Assembly: GCA_964634645.1 (NCBI GenBank)
Contig: CAZWKI010000033.1
Coordinates: 1 to 11,375, forward strand
Direction of reading: 5' to 3'
DNA from: CAZWKI01 sp964634645
Lineage (GTDB): Bacteria > Patescibacteriota > Patescibacteriia > UBA1558 > S5-K13
DNA: 11,375 nt
Every line of letters begins with the position of its first letter. Within the stretch, counting starts at the first letter, position 1. A program made the position numbers and the translations under genes. The notes below the pieces were generated by a model that was given only the letters and a program-made list of their open reading frames with translations, made no database searches and had not been told where the DNA came from. Positions 1 to 6,851 of the stretch are shown in pieces.

Positions 1-322
1 AATCACTGTCCAAATAAGTAATATGGTCCAAATCAGGATTGTTTGATAGAACATAATGGGTAAAAACTGAACCCAATGTCCAACAATACTCACCCCAAGT
101 ACGATTACTCTTGGCTATTAGTAATTTTTCATCTTCTATGGTTTCCAATGAAATTAAAACAACATTTTTTAAATTTAATTTAAATAATAATTCAAATGTA
201 TCTTTGTCTAAACATAAAATCCACAATTTGAATTCTTCAACACAAGAAAACAAAGAATTATACAATGCTAATCCGCGCGTTAAATAATATTTATCAAACA
301 AAGTACAAAAATTATATTTCAT
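1..322 (-). CDS. GT8-like glycosyltransferase, N-terminal part (runs off left edge)
   Basis: An open frame starts at ATG 322-320 and continues without a stop to the window edge, giving 107 complete codons. The protein begins MKYNFCTLFDKYYLTRGLAL and later shows NRTWGEYCWTL and HITYLDSD. This is the pattern of a family annotated as GT8-like or GT-A glycosyltransferases in polysaccharide clusters (CTLFD-x-x-YLTRGLALY-x-SL, then EYCWT, then ITYLDAD). The terminal DSD at about residues 105-107 is the likely metal and nucleotide-sugar binding DxD motif. The start overlaps the end of the upstream methyltransferase gene by 11 bases, which suggests translational coupling. The protein is probably cytoplasmic and transfers a sugar to the growing surface glycan. 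Donor and acceptor cannot be read from the sequence. Most of the protein lies outside the window. The family call is recalled, not searched. Confidence 0.8.
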   Translation of the reverse strand, partial: MKYNFCTLFDKYYLTRGLALYNSLFSCVEEFKLWILCLDKDTFELLFKLNLKNVVLISLETIEDEKLLIAKSNRTWGEYCWTLGSVFTHYVLSNNPDLDHITYLDSD

Positions 323-1043
323 ATTTTTTTGCATTAATAACATAATCCAGAGTTAACCAAGAATTTTTGAAAACAAAATCTAATATTATAAAAATAAGTT
401 GTACTGGAAAACAAAACAAAAAAGCAATTAATAATTTAAAAATAAATTTTTTTGGATTAATTTCTTCAAAAATGAACGCTGATATTAATTGACCACAAAC
501 ACCAAATAATCCAGTGGTAGCTTCTATTGTTTCAATTTTTAATCCGGCTTTTTCAAAAACTCTAATATGTTCATAACGAGTAAAACGACGAAAATCAAAA
601 GGAGTTTCATGTTCGTTCCAAACAAAAGGCATGGTTAAAAAAATCTTACCGCCAGGTTTCAAAATACGATTTATTTCTTGCAGCAAAAAAATGGGGTCTT
701 CCACATGCTCCAAAACTTGAGTACAAATAACAACATCAAAATTGTTATCAGAAAAAGGAATGATTTTTCCATCATAAAATTTATCTACATTTTTAGCTTC
801 ATCTTTGTGTCCACCACCTTCAACGTCAATACCAATATATTTTTCTAAATTTAAAAATAAATTTTGATAAGGTTTTCCTCCACAACCAATATCTAAAAAA
901 ATTTGTCCCGAAAAATCATTTTTGGCAAAAACTTTTATTTTGTTCAATAATCCATAGCGAGCAATAAAATAAGGATTGATAAACAAAGAATACCAGCTAG
1001 GCTGAAAAAAATGTTTTTTACTAATTTCTTTTAAATTGAACAT
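312..1043 (-). CDS. class I SAM-dependent methyltransferase, Methyltransf_11 type, with hydrophobic C-terminus
   Basis: This 243-residue protein has the Rossmann SAM-binding motif I at residues 50-57 (LDIGCGGK), an acidic residue at the end of strand 2 (D73 in GIDVEGGG), QVLEHVEDP at about 109-117 and LKPGGKIFLTMPF at about 128-140. The following NEHETPFDFRRFTRYE segment is typical of methyltransferases found in polysaccharide clusters. Residues about 200-225 are strongly hydrophobic and may dock the enzyme on the membrane or on a lipid-linked glycan. The likely role is O-methylation of a sugar hydroxyl, but the acceptor is unknown. The ATG is 5 bases after the upstream gene's stop and lacks a Shine-Dalgarno sequence. 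The 3' end overlaps the next gene by 11 bases. The gene appears intact and of normal length. Confidence 0.85.
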   Translation of the reverse strand: MFNLKEISKKHFFQPSWYSLFINPYFIARYGLLNKIKVFAKNDFSGQIFLDIGCGGKPYQNLFLNLEKYIGIDVEGGGHKDEAKNVDKFYDGKIIPFSDNNFDVVICTQVLEHVEDPIFLLQEINRILKPGGKIFLTMPFVWNEHETPFDFRRFTRYEHIRVFEKAGLKIETIEATTGLFGVCGQLISAFIFEEINPKKFIFKLLIAFLFCFPVQLIFIILDFVFKNSWLTLDYVINAKKYEI

Positions 1044-1048
1044 AGCGT

Positions 1049-1729
1049 TTAAAAATTTTTACCTTTACATAGATAGATAGACTCTTTAGAAAGTAAATTG
1101 GGCCAAATAAAACGAGAAATATTTTTAAAAAATCCAAAATCTTTACGTTTGAGTATTTGAATATTATTATTTCTACAAAAATTTTTGAAATCCCTTAGAC
1201 TTAATTGATGAATGTGACCTGTGTTATACCAAGTGTATCCAAAAAGCATCTTTCTCGGCATAATTCCATGAAATAATAGTTCTAAACGATTTTCAAAATA
1301 AGCAAAATTAGGAAATGATATAATTTGATATTTAGAAATTCTCATCATTTCTTTCAATAAAATCTCCGGATATTGAACCATTTGTAAGGTAACGTTACAA
1401 ATAGCAACATCAAACTGCAAATCAGAATAAATTTTATAAGTGTCTAACTTATCTATTTCTCCTTGTCGAACATTAAACCCATTCTTCAAACAAAAATCAA
1501 CACCGGACTGTGCAATTTCTATTCCTTCAATTTCAATATTTTTTCTTTCTTTTATATATTTAATTAAAGATCCGTTTCCACAACCCAAATCAATAACTTT
1601 TTTCATGTTTTTCAACCAATTGGAAATAATAAAAAATTCGGCTCTTGTATAAAAATCTTCTTTACTAAAATCATAGAAGCGATTATCATTTTTATTTGGT
1701 TCATCTATGTTGCTTTTGTATTTATACAT
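1049..1729 (-). CDS. MetW-like SAM-dependent methyltransferase
   Basis: This 226-residue protein has motif I VIDLGCGNGSL at about residues 45-55, EIEGIEIAQSG around E71, then FDVAICNVTLQMVQYPEILLKEMMR, and QIISFPNFAYFENRLELLFHGIMP at about 135-158. The LGCG-x-G, 'TLQ' and SFPNF-x-x-x-x-x-RL-x-LL-x-G-x-MP pattern, followed by WYNTGHIHQLSLRDF, is the hallmark of the MetW family. MetW is known next to metX in methionine synthesis. No metX is present here, and MetW-like proteins also occur in glycan loci, so a sugar-modifying role is the better inference. A short N-terminal extension (about 40 residues) precedes the core. The gene starts at ATG 4 bases after the GT2-like gene and ends 5 bases before the next methyltransferase, consistent with one transcript. 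Confidence 0.82.
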   Translation of the reverse strand: MYKYKSNIDEPNKNDNRFYDFSKEDFYTRAEFFIISNWLKNMKKVIDLGCGNGSLIKYIKERKNIEIEGIEIAQSGVDFCLKNGFNVRQGEIDKLDTYKIYSDLQFDVAICNVTLQMVQYPEILLKEMMRISKYQIISFPNFAYFENRLELLFHGIMPRKMLFGYTWYNTGHIHQLSLRDFKNFCRNNNIQILKRKDFGFFKNISRFIWPNLLSKESIYLCKGKNF

Positions 1730-1733
1730 TCTT

Positions 1734-2636
1734 TTAAAATTTTAAAATCTTTTTTAAATATCTTAAACCCTTTGCAAATAGATTCTTTTGTTTTTTGAAA
1801 TAATAAATAACGGCTAGTTTAGCATCAATATTTTCTTTAATTTCAATTTTTTTTAATTCAATTTTAATATTTTCTACCTGGTCAGTTTTATTAGAATTAC
1901 TTTCAATTTTACAATGAGTACCACTACCATCAAAACCAGAATTATAAATCAAGGATTCCCGTGGATAAAGAGTTAATTTATTTTTAAGAAAAGCTGAAGC
2001 ATACCATCTAATTGCCCAAGAATTATTATGTCCTGCAATTTGATCTTTTAACATTTTGGTGTATGGATATGAACTATTAAAATCAAATTCTTTTGTTAAT
2101 TTTCTTTTCTTCAATTCATTTAATAATTTCTGTCCATCTCCCTCAAATAAGTCCCAACCACGTTTCCATGTAGCCCAGCCCCAACAATCAGCACCCTTAA
2201 GAAAATACGTTTCTGGTAATTTCACTTTAACTGGATAAATGTAACTATGAATACTTATTACTTGGTCCTCTTTCTCATATAAATTAAGAGCATTATTAAC
2301 ATATTGCAAAAAATATTTAGAAGTAACCATATCATCCTCTAAAACAATAATTTTCCCATATTGATTAATAATTTCGGTAACACCAGTGATGATAGATTTG
2401 GCAAGGCCAAAATTTTCTGGACGTTCAACAATTCTCACGCTTTTAAAACCAGAAATTGTTTTTAAATAGTTTCTGACTTCTTTGACTTTATCCATCCCCA
2501 TTTCATTCTTGGCTGCATCTGAAAAAATTATTAAATCGCTTTCTGATGCTAAAATATTTTTTTGCAAAGCAAAAACGGTTCGACTAGTATGTTCGAGACG
2601 ATTGTACACAAATAGAACTATTGGGGCTAAATTCAT
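1734..2636 (-). CDS. GT2-like (GT-A fold) glycosyltransferase
   Basis: From ATG 2636 the protein has 300 residues. It begins MNLAPIVLFVYNRLEHTSRT, the usual start of a glycosyltransferase family with 'PIVLFVYNRPEHT' N-termini. A TTG seven codons upstream (2657) is open but less likely. The expected start of the family and spacing both favour the ATG. An acidic EDD (residues 100-102, IIVLEDDMV) is the probable metal/nucleotide-sugar site. Further family-like segments are GADCWGWATWKRGW (148-161), NSWAIRWYASAFL (205-217) and the NSGFDGSGTH stretch (232-241). There are no membrane segments, so it is probably cytoplasmic or peripheral. It likely adds one residue to the surface glycan; donor and linkage are unknown. 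The C-terminal 60 residues are lysine-rich. It sits amid methyltransferase genes in the same operon. Confidence 0.82.
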   Translation of the reverse strand: MNLAPIVLFVYNRLEHTSRTVFALQKNILASESDLIIFSDAAKNEMGMDKVKEVRNYLKTISGFKSVRIVERPENFGLAKSIITGVTEIINQYGKIIVLEDDMVTSKYFLQYVNNALNLYEKEDQVISIHSYIYPVKVKLPETYFLKGADCWGWATWKRGWDLFEGDGQKLLNELKKRKLTKEFDFNSSYPYTKMLKDQIAGHNNSWAIRWYASAFLKNKLTLYPRESLIYNSGFDGSGTHCKIESNSNKTDQVENIKIELKKIEIKENIDAKLAVIYYFKKQKNLFAKGLRYLKKILKF

Positions 2637-2646
2637 ATTTAATTTA

Positions 2647-2709
2647 TTATTTTTCAAATTTTAACCAGTGTTCCCATTTTTCGGAAAACGGGATCACTCC
2701 ATCTGAGGC
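2647..2709 (-). other. in-frame remnant C-terminal tail of the methyltransferase beyond a TGA
   Basis: Directly after the TGA at 2712-2710 the same frame stays open for 20 more codons and ends at a TAA (2649-2647). It reads ASDGVIPFSEKWEHW followed by LKFEK. Homologous methyltransferases, as recalled, continue RHNLYFWASDG-x-LPF, so the TGA stands where a tryptophan (TGG) is expected. The TAA at 2647 is 10 bases before the ATG of the next gene, matching the tight spacing elsewhere in the operon. The tail therefore looks like the former C-terminus, now cut off by a nonsense change unless the TGA is read through. Confidence 0.65.
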
Positions 2710-3366
2710 TCAAAAGTATAAATTATGCCTTTGGGGATATACGGTTTCAAACACTATCACATTTTTGAAAAAAGGTACAAAAAATCTTTTTAAATCTTCC
2801 ATATTTTTAAATTCATATTCATGTTGCTCTAAAAACTTACCCATTGTTTTTTCAACAATGGTGTATCCACTTAAAATACCCTCTGATTTAAGACGTTTTT
2901 TAATATTATTAATAATATGCGGAATTTCTTCTGTTGTAAAATGTTCAATAGCCGCATCCCAAACAATATTGTCATATACACCTGACGGCATGTCGGTTCT
3001 AATATCTGCTAAAACAAATTTTAAATTAGGAGCATTATTTTTTCTTTTAGCTATATTTATTGCATTTTTATCAAAATCACAAGCCACAATACTATTTACT
3101 AATCCACTATAAAAATTACAAGCATTAAAACCATCTCCACATGCCAATTCGAGCACGTCGCCATCTCTTTTTAAAGCAAGTGAACCAAAAACACCTCTTT
3201 CTAACCAAAATGATATTCTTGATTTTTGCCAGTGATAAAATAAATCTATACTGTGATCAAAAAATTCTGGATTTTGAGGAATACCCCAACTGGCATAAAA
3301 CAATCTTTTGTGTGCCGACGCTACCCATTTTTTAGCAATTAATGATTCTAATTCAAGTATAAACAC
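2710..3366 (-). CDS. SAM-dependent methyltransferase, probably truncated at both ends (decaying gene)
   Basis: The open frame from GTG 3366 gives 218 residues. The core is clear: KRLFYASWGIPQNPEFFDH at 20-38, motif I VLELACGDGFNA at 71-82, D97 in VACDFDK, ADIRTDMP at 120-127, VWDAAIEHF at 135-143 and LSGYTIVEK at 165-173. This is a class I methyltransferase type found in surface glycan loci. Two things are odd. First, translation stops at TGA 2712-2710, just before a 20-codon tail that still looks family-like. Second, no ATG exists in this frame. An ATG at 3413 overlaps the upstream stop as ATGA and encodes MKKTILKILKFSNR in another frame, which needs a single base change in length to join. 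The SAM fold is complete, so a short product could still be active, but a pseudogene is quite possible. Sequencing error is the alternative. Confidence 0.75.
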   Translation of the reverse strand: MFILELESLIAKKWVASAHKRLFYASWGIPQNPEFFDHSIDLFYHWQKSRISFWLERGVFGSLALKRDGDVLELACGDGFNACNFYSGLVNSIVACDFDKNAINIAKRKNNAPNLKFVLADIRTDMPSGVYDNIVWDAAIEHFTTEEIPHIINNIKKRLKSEGILSGYTIVEKTMGKFLEQHEYEFKNMEDLKRFFVPFFKNVIVFETVYPQRHNLYF

Positions 3367-3413
3367 AACTATCGGTTTGAAAATTTTAAAATCTTTAATA
3401 TTGTTTTTTTCAT
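3367..3413 (-). other. likely original start of the methyltransferase, in a shifted frame
   Basis: ATG 3413-3411 overlaps the TGA stop of the upstream methyltransferase as ATGA, the classic coupled junction. It encodes MKKTILKILKFSNR and then meets TAG at 3371-3369. Adding one base near 3372-3374 would continue it as ...SNRIVVFILELES, straight into the downstream methyltransferase frame. That frame upstream of 3366 has no ATG, GTG or TTG before its stop at 3429-3427. The overlap, the plausible N-terminal sequence and the missing start together suggest a one-base deletion here. This is inferred from the sequence and not confirmed by alignment. Confidence 0.5.
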
Positions 3414-3423
3414 ATTGTTTTTT
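3396..3423 (-). repeat. 14-bp imperfect tandem repeat spanning a stop/start junction
   Basis: On the minus strand two adjacent 14-base units read AAAAAACAATATGA (3423-3410) and AAAAAACAATATTA (3409-3396), identical at 13 of 14 positions. The first unit contains the end of the 229-residue methyltransferase with its TGA and the overlapping ATG. The second lies in the start region of the next gene. The A-rich content suggests replication slippage. Confidence 0.7.
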
Positions 3424-4099
3424 GCACTATTAGTATATATCCATTTTTTTTTGAAAAAGGAAACTTAATGTATGTCCATAAAAAAGCTAACACCATATTG
3501 ATAAAATATTTTATATTAGAATTGCAATTATTAAAAATTTTATAATTTTGTTTTCGATACCAACAAGTAACTACTTTTAAATTACCTTTCCCAACTTTTT
3601 GTTGTTGTCTATTCTTAAAATAATTTAATATAGTTTCTGGAGGATATGGGCGGACATGGTCAATATCCAAATAAAAATCAGGGTGCATTAAAGGGCTTCT
3701 GATAATAATGTATCCACCCGGTTTTGTGATTCTATGTAGCTGATCTAAAACCTGACTAATTTCAGGGTATTTAAAATGCTCAATAACGTGAGAGCAATGA
3801 ACAATATCAAAACTTTCTGAGGGATATGGTAAAGATATTACGTCAGCAATAATAGTCTTTAGACCCAAATCACTTGTTCCTTTTGCTAAATCAGGATTTA
3901 TTTCAACACATTCAATATCAATGTTTTTATAATTTTTATGTATTTTGAGAGCAAATCTACCCAATCCAGAACCAACTTCTAAATATTTCCAGGTTTTGCT
4001 ATTTTCTAATTTTTCCAAAAAATCAATAATCGGTTTATCTTCTTGATTACTGGCTTCATCAACGAATTTTTGTTTTAAGTATAAAAAATTTAATTTCAT
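3410..4099 (-). CDS. class I SAM-dependent methyltransferase, Methyltransf_11 type
   Basis: This 229-residue protein shows motif I YLEVGSGLGRFAL at about residues 39-51, E66 in ECVEINPD at the end of strand 2, ADVISLPYPSESFDIVHCSHVIEHF at about 85-109 and ITKPGGYIIIRSP at about 124-136. These are standard class I methyltransferase features. The later DHVRPYPPETILNYF segment is common in methyltransferases of polysaccharide loci. Residues about 197-215 are hydrophobic and may associate with the membrane. The ATG at 4099 is 13 bases downstream of the large glycosyltransferase gene and has no Shine-Dalgarno sequence. The stop is TGA, unlike the TAA used by most neighbours. Read-through would add only KKQY before a TAA, so the TGA is probably the true end. 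Sugar O-methylation is inferred; the acceptor is unknown. Confidence 0.85.
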   Translation of the reverse strand: MKLNFLYLKQKFVDEASNQEDKPIIDFLEKLENSKTWKYLEVGSGLGRFALKIHKNYKNIDIECVEINPDLAKGTSDLGLKTIIADVISLPYPSESFDIVHCSHVIEHFKYPEISQVLDQLHRITKPGGYIIIRSPLMHPDFYLDIDHVRPYPPETILNYFKNRQQQKVGKGNLKVVTCWYRKQNYKIFNNCNSNIKYFINMVLAFLWTYIKFPFSKKNGYILIVQKTI

Positions 4100-4112
4100 A
4101 AATAAAATATTA

Positions 4113-6113
4113 TTAATCTTTGTTTTTTAGGCTATCAGCATGTAAACTAGCCAATTTAATCACCATTGGCGACATGCGACTCAACATTTTTCCTCTATGT
4201 ATTAAAGTTGCAAACATCCCGTTAGCTAAAACTATCCTAAAATTTTTATCTTGTTTGGTCCTTTTTCGCATTTCTTCTGATTGTGAAACATCTGTTGTAA
4301 ATTCTAAATCATAATCAATGAAAGATTTATAACCATCATTCCTGTTAGAAATATATTTTTTGTTAATAATCTTATACAAGCGACGACGTATAAATTTACG
4401 CCAAATTTTTCCACAAATATAAAGCATTTTGTCTATTATTTTTCCATATGATTTGGGAGGATAAAATATTTTATCTAAGAAAAAACGAATACCCTGTCGC
4501 ATAGCTTCTGACTCACGGAAAGTAGCATCTATTGGCAAAGAATCTTCCCATTGTTTAATGTTGTATTCAATCAAATCTTGTTTACCTGATAAAATATCAT
4601 TTAGGACCTCGATCTTGCTTATTGGAGCCTCTGGCCAAATACTAGTATCTTCAAAATCAGATGGAACGGTTTCACTTAAATCCAATGATGGTATGAAGGT
4701 ACGCCAGTGATAAAAGCGAACCGCTTTCAAAAGGTGTTGCCAATTGTATTTCATATTTAAAATAGCATCTAATTTTTGCTTATATTCTTCTGGATTAGTA
4801 GCAACTTGAATAAAATCGTCATCTGGGTAAAACATATTACCCGTACACGAAAGAACGGGAATTCCAAGTCTTGCCGCTTCCTGACCCATCAATGACCAAG
4901 ATACGAGACAAATATCTGCTAACTCCATAAGATCATAACTAGAAATCGGATCATCTGGCCAAATAATTATAAAATTAGGATTATTTTCAACAAATTTTTC
5001 TTTCAATTGCTTCAAATGCTCTGAGTCAAAACCAAACTGTTTTTTTCCTTCACGAGGATGAATTCTAACTACAATTTGAATATCATTCCGGCTTTTTGCA
5101 TAATTACGCAACATATTAAGCCATTCAATTTGATCTGAAAATGCGTCTGTAATATGATTATCCTCTGTCCATATTTTCATAGCAATTTCTACGCTTTTTC
5201 TTTCATCTTGACTACTGGTGTATGCTATTACAATTTTTTTACCAAGATTTAATTTTATTTTCTTTAAAATACCGCTAGGATTATCTTTCTTGTGTAAAGA
5301 AAATATATGTGAACCAATGCCATACATTCTAAATATTGTGTCATTCCAACACTCTAAAACATCATTTGCTTTTATGGAAATATTTTTAATTTCTTGCCAC
5401 TTTTGACAATGTTTATAACGCCAATATTCACAAGTAGATTTCCAGATCATAAATCTAGATGTATCAATATTGAAATGAACGGGATAGGTCATTGCCATTC
5501 TTCGTATATTATTAATTTTTGCGACATATCTCACGGCCTGAGATTGTGCATATTCATTAAAAGTTATAAGCAATGATGGCTTATAATGATTAATAATGTT
5601 TTCCATCATAACGATGGTTAACGCTGTATTCTTTATATATGACAAATAAATTTCTTTATTTTTTTTAGAAAGATTATCAGAATATGGATATTTTGTTTCC
5701 AATATGAAATCATATTGAGCAATTTTACCAACAGGAAAATCTTTAAAAATAATATCGACAATATTTTCACTTTCTATGGATGCAATATTATCAATTTCTC
5801 TAAATTTTTTTTCATCAATAAATTTTGAAAGATCAATGGGCGAAAAATTATAGTTTTTTTGAATTTTTTGAAAATATTTTAAACACTTTTTGCATATCCT
5901 AGATTTTTCTATATTTGACGGAACTGCAGATACTCTGTGCATTGACATTATGGGGCAGCGTATCATTTGTCCTGAACATTTAGTTATAAAAACATCTCCT
6001 CTGTTTTTTTTGACTGCATCGCCCAACACTACAAGACCCCTTGTAAATGGGTAAATCGCAACCTCTGGAATGAAAAGAATTGTAAAATTTTTTACTTGAT
6101 TAATAGTATCCAT
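4113..6113 (-). CDS. large capsule-type glycosyltransferase (GT-B-like) with N-terminal cysteine cluster; candidate sialyltransferase
   Basis: This 666-residue protein has no membrane segment or signal peptide. An N-terminal part (1-90) holds four cysteines at 46, 53, 74 and 77 (CSGQMIRC ... CKKC), a possible metal site. A Rossmann-like region follows (LLITFNEYAQSQAVRYVAK at 181-199, MTYPVHF at 208-214). The second half has IVIAYTSSQDERKS at about 294-307, VVRIHPRE at 348-355 and DLMELADICLVSWSLMGQEAARLGIPVLS in 394-422. That last stretch matches the donor-binding half of GT-B capsule transferases, with E412 in the usual 'EA-x-x-G-x-P' position. The last 110 residues are basic (WRKFIRRRLYK). 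It lies 39 bases after neuA, so using CMP-Neu5Ac is an attractive guess. It does not resemble any sialyltransferase family I can recognise (GT38, GT42, GT52, GT80). Transferase is fairly sure; the substrate is inference from position only. Confidence 0.7.
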   Translation of the reverse strand: MDTINQVKNFTILFIPEVAIYPFTRGLVVLGDAVKKNRGDVFITKCSGQMIRCPIMSMHRVSAVPSNIEKSRICKKCLKYFQKIQKNYNFSPIDLSKFIDEKKFREIDNIASIESENIVDIIFKDFPVGKIAQYDFILETKYPYSDNLSKKNKEIYLSYIKNTALTIVMMENIINHYKPSLLITFNEYAQSQAVRYVAKINNIRRMAMTYPVHFNIDTSRFMIWKSTCEYWRYKHCQKWQEIKNISIKANDVLECWNDTIFRMYGIGSHIFSLHKKDNPSGILKKIKLNLGKKIVIAYTSSQDERKSVEIAMKIWTEDNHITDAFSDQIEWLNMLRNYAKSRNDIQIVVRIHPREGKKQFGFDSEHLKQLKEKFVENNPNFIIIWPDDPISSYDLMELADICLVSWSLMGQEAARLGIPVLSCTGNMFYPDDDFIQVATNPEEYKQKLDAILNMKYNWQHLLKAVRFYHWRTFIPSLDLSETVPSDFEDTSIWPEAPISKIEVLNDILSGKQDLIEYNIKQWEDSLPIDATFRESEAMRQGIRFFLDKIFYPPKSYGKIIDKMLYICGKIWRKFIRRRLYKIINKKYISNRNDGYKSFIDYDLEFTTDVSQSEEMRKRTKQDKNFRIVLANGMFATLIHRGKMLSRMSPMVIKLASLHADSLKNKD

Positions 6114-6152
6114 AAAATTAGCATTTCTTTTTAATAAGGATAATTCTTTTAT

Positions 6153-6851
6153 TTATTTTCTTTTGTTTTTTAAAAACACTTCGGCAATACTTAAATCAAT
6201 TTTTTCATCTATATCTATAGATCTTATTCTCGGCATAATAAAGCCCAATTCATTGTCATTGAAACTAGTATTTATATTAATGTCTTTAACATTATTAATA
6301 TAAATAGCCCCATTAATAGAAAAAAATTTCCCCATATCCTGGCGTCTCACATCGCTGCGTTTTTTTAAAACACGTTTTAATTGATTATTTTTTTCCATCA
6401 CTCTGATCAAAATGGGGTGGCTTTCCACCTCGCATACACTAACCGTGCTTTTGCATTTATTTTTAACAAAAAATTCCAACGATCTGTCTATGTCTTCGCA
6501 ACTTCTTAGCGGCTGTGTTGGCTGTAATAAAATAAGCACATCGTAATTTTCTCCAATGCCTTTAAGGAAATTGATCGCATGAATAACGGCATCTATGGTT
6601 TTTGATTTATCGCCGGACAGTTTATTTGGTCTCATAAATGGAACTCTCGCACCAAATTTCTCAGCAACCTTCTTGATCTTATTGCTATTTGTACTTACAA
6701 CGACACTGTCAATATAAAGACTTTTGAGAGATTCCTTTATCGAATATGCTATAAGGGGTTTTCCAGCAAGATTAATTATATTTTTATTTTTGATTCCCTT
6801 ACTTCCTCCTCTAGCTGGAATTAATGCCAATACTTTTTTATTAGTAATCAT
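6153..6851 (-). CDS. neuA: CMP-N-acetylneuraminate cytidylyltransferase (CMP-sialic acid synthetase), short form
   Basis: This 232-residue cytoplasmic enzyme activates sialic acid with CTP to CMP-Neu5Ac and pyrophosphate. The nucleotide-binding motif LIPARGGSKGIKNKNI lies at about residues 10-25. LLQPTQPLRS at about 107-116, RRQDMGKFFSINGAIYI at about 169-185 and SIDIDEKIDLSIAE at about 211-224 are the remaining family signatures, the last including the metal-binding aspartates. Its length matches the single-domain NeuA type, without the C-terminal esterase domain of the E. coli enzyme. The ATG lies inside the last codons of the upstream SGNH gene (11-base overlap), so translation is probably coupled. 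Related enzymes activate legionaminic or pseudaminic acid (LegF, PseF). The sialic acid assignment rests mainly on the neighbouring neuB and neuC. Confidence 0.9.
   Translation of the reverse strand: MITNKKVLALIPARGGSKGIKNKNIINLAGKPLIAYSIKESLKSLYIDSVVVSTNSNKIKKVAEKFGARVPFMRPNKLSGDKSKTIDAVIHAINFLKGIGENYDVLILLQPTQPLRSCEDIDRSLEFFVKNKCKSTVSVCEVESHPILIRVMEKNNQLKRVLKKRSDVRRQDMGKFFSINGAIYINNVKDININTSFNDNELGFIMPRIRSIDIDEKIDLSIAEVFLKNKRK

Noticed and set aside
2637..2657. TTG start at 2657 for the GT2-like gene
   Set aside because: ATG 2636 gives the standard N-terminus of the family and does not overlap the methyltransferase tail that ends at 2647.
2621..3112. Plus-strand open frame of 163 codons
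   Set aside because: It lies opposite a clear methyltransferase and has no recognisable domain. Its composition is that of an antisense shadow. Other plus-strand frames in the window were rejected for the same reason.
2710..3412. UGA reassigned to Trp or Gly in this organism
   Set aside because: All recognised tryptophans here are TGG, glycines use GGN, and long genes contain no in-frame TGA. The other TGA (3412-3410) sits at a sensible gene end. A local lesion explains the data better.
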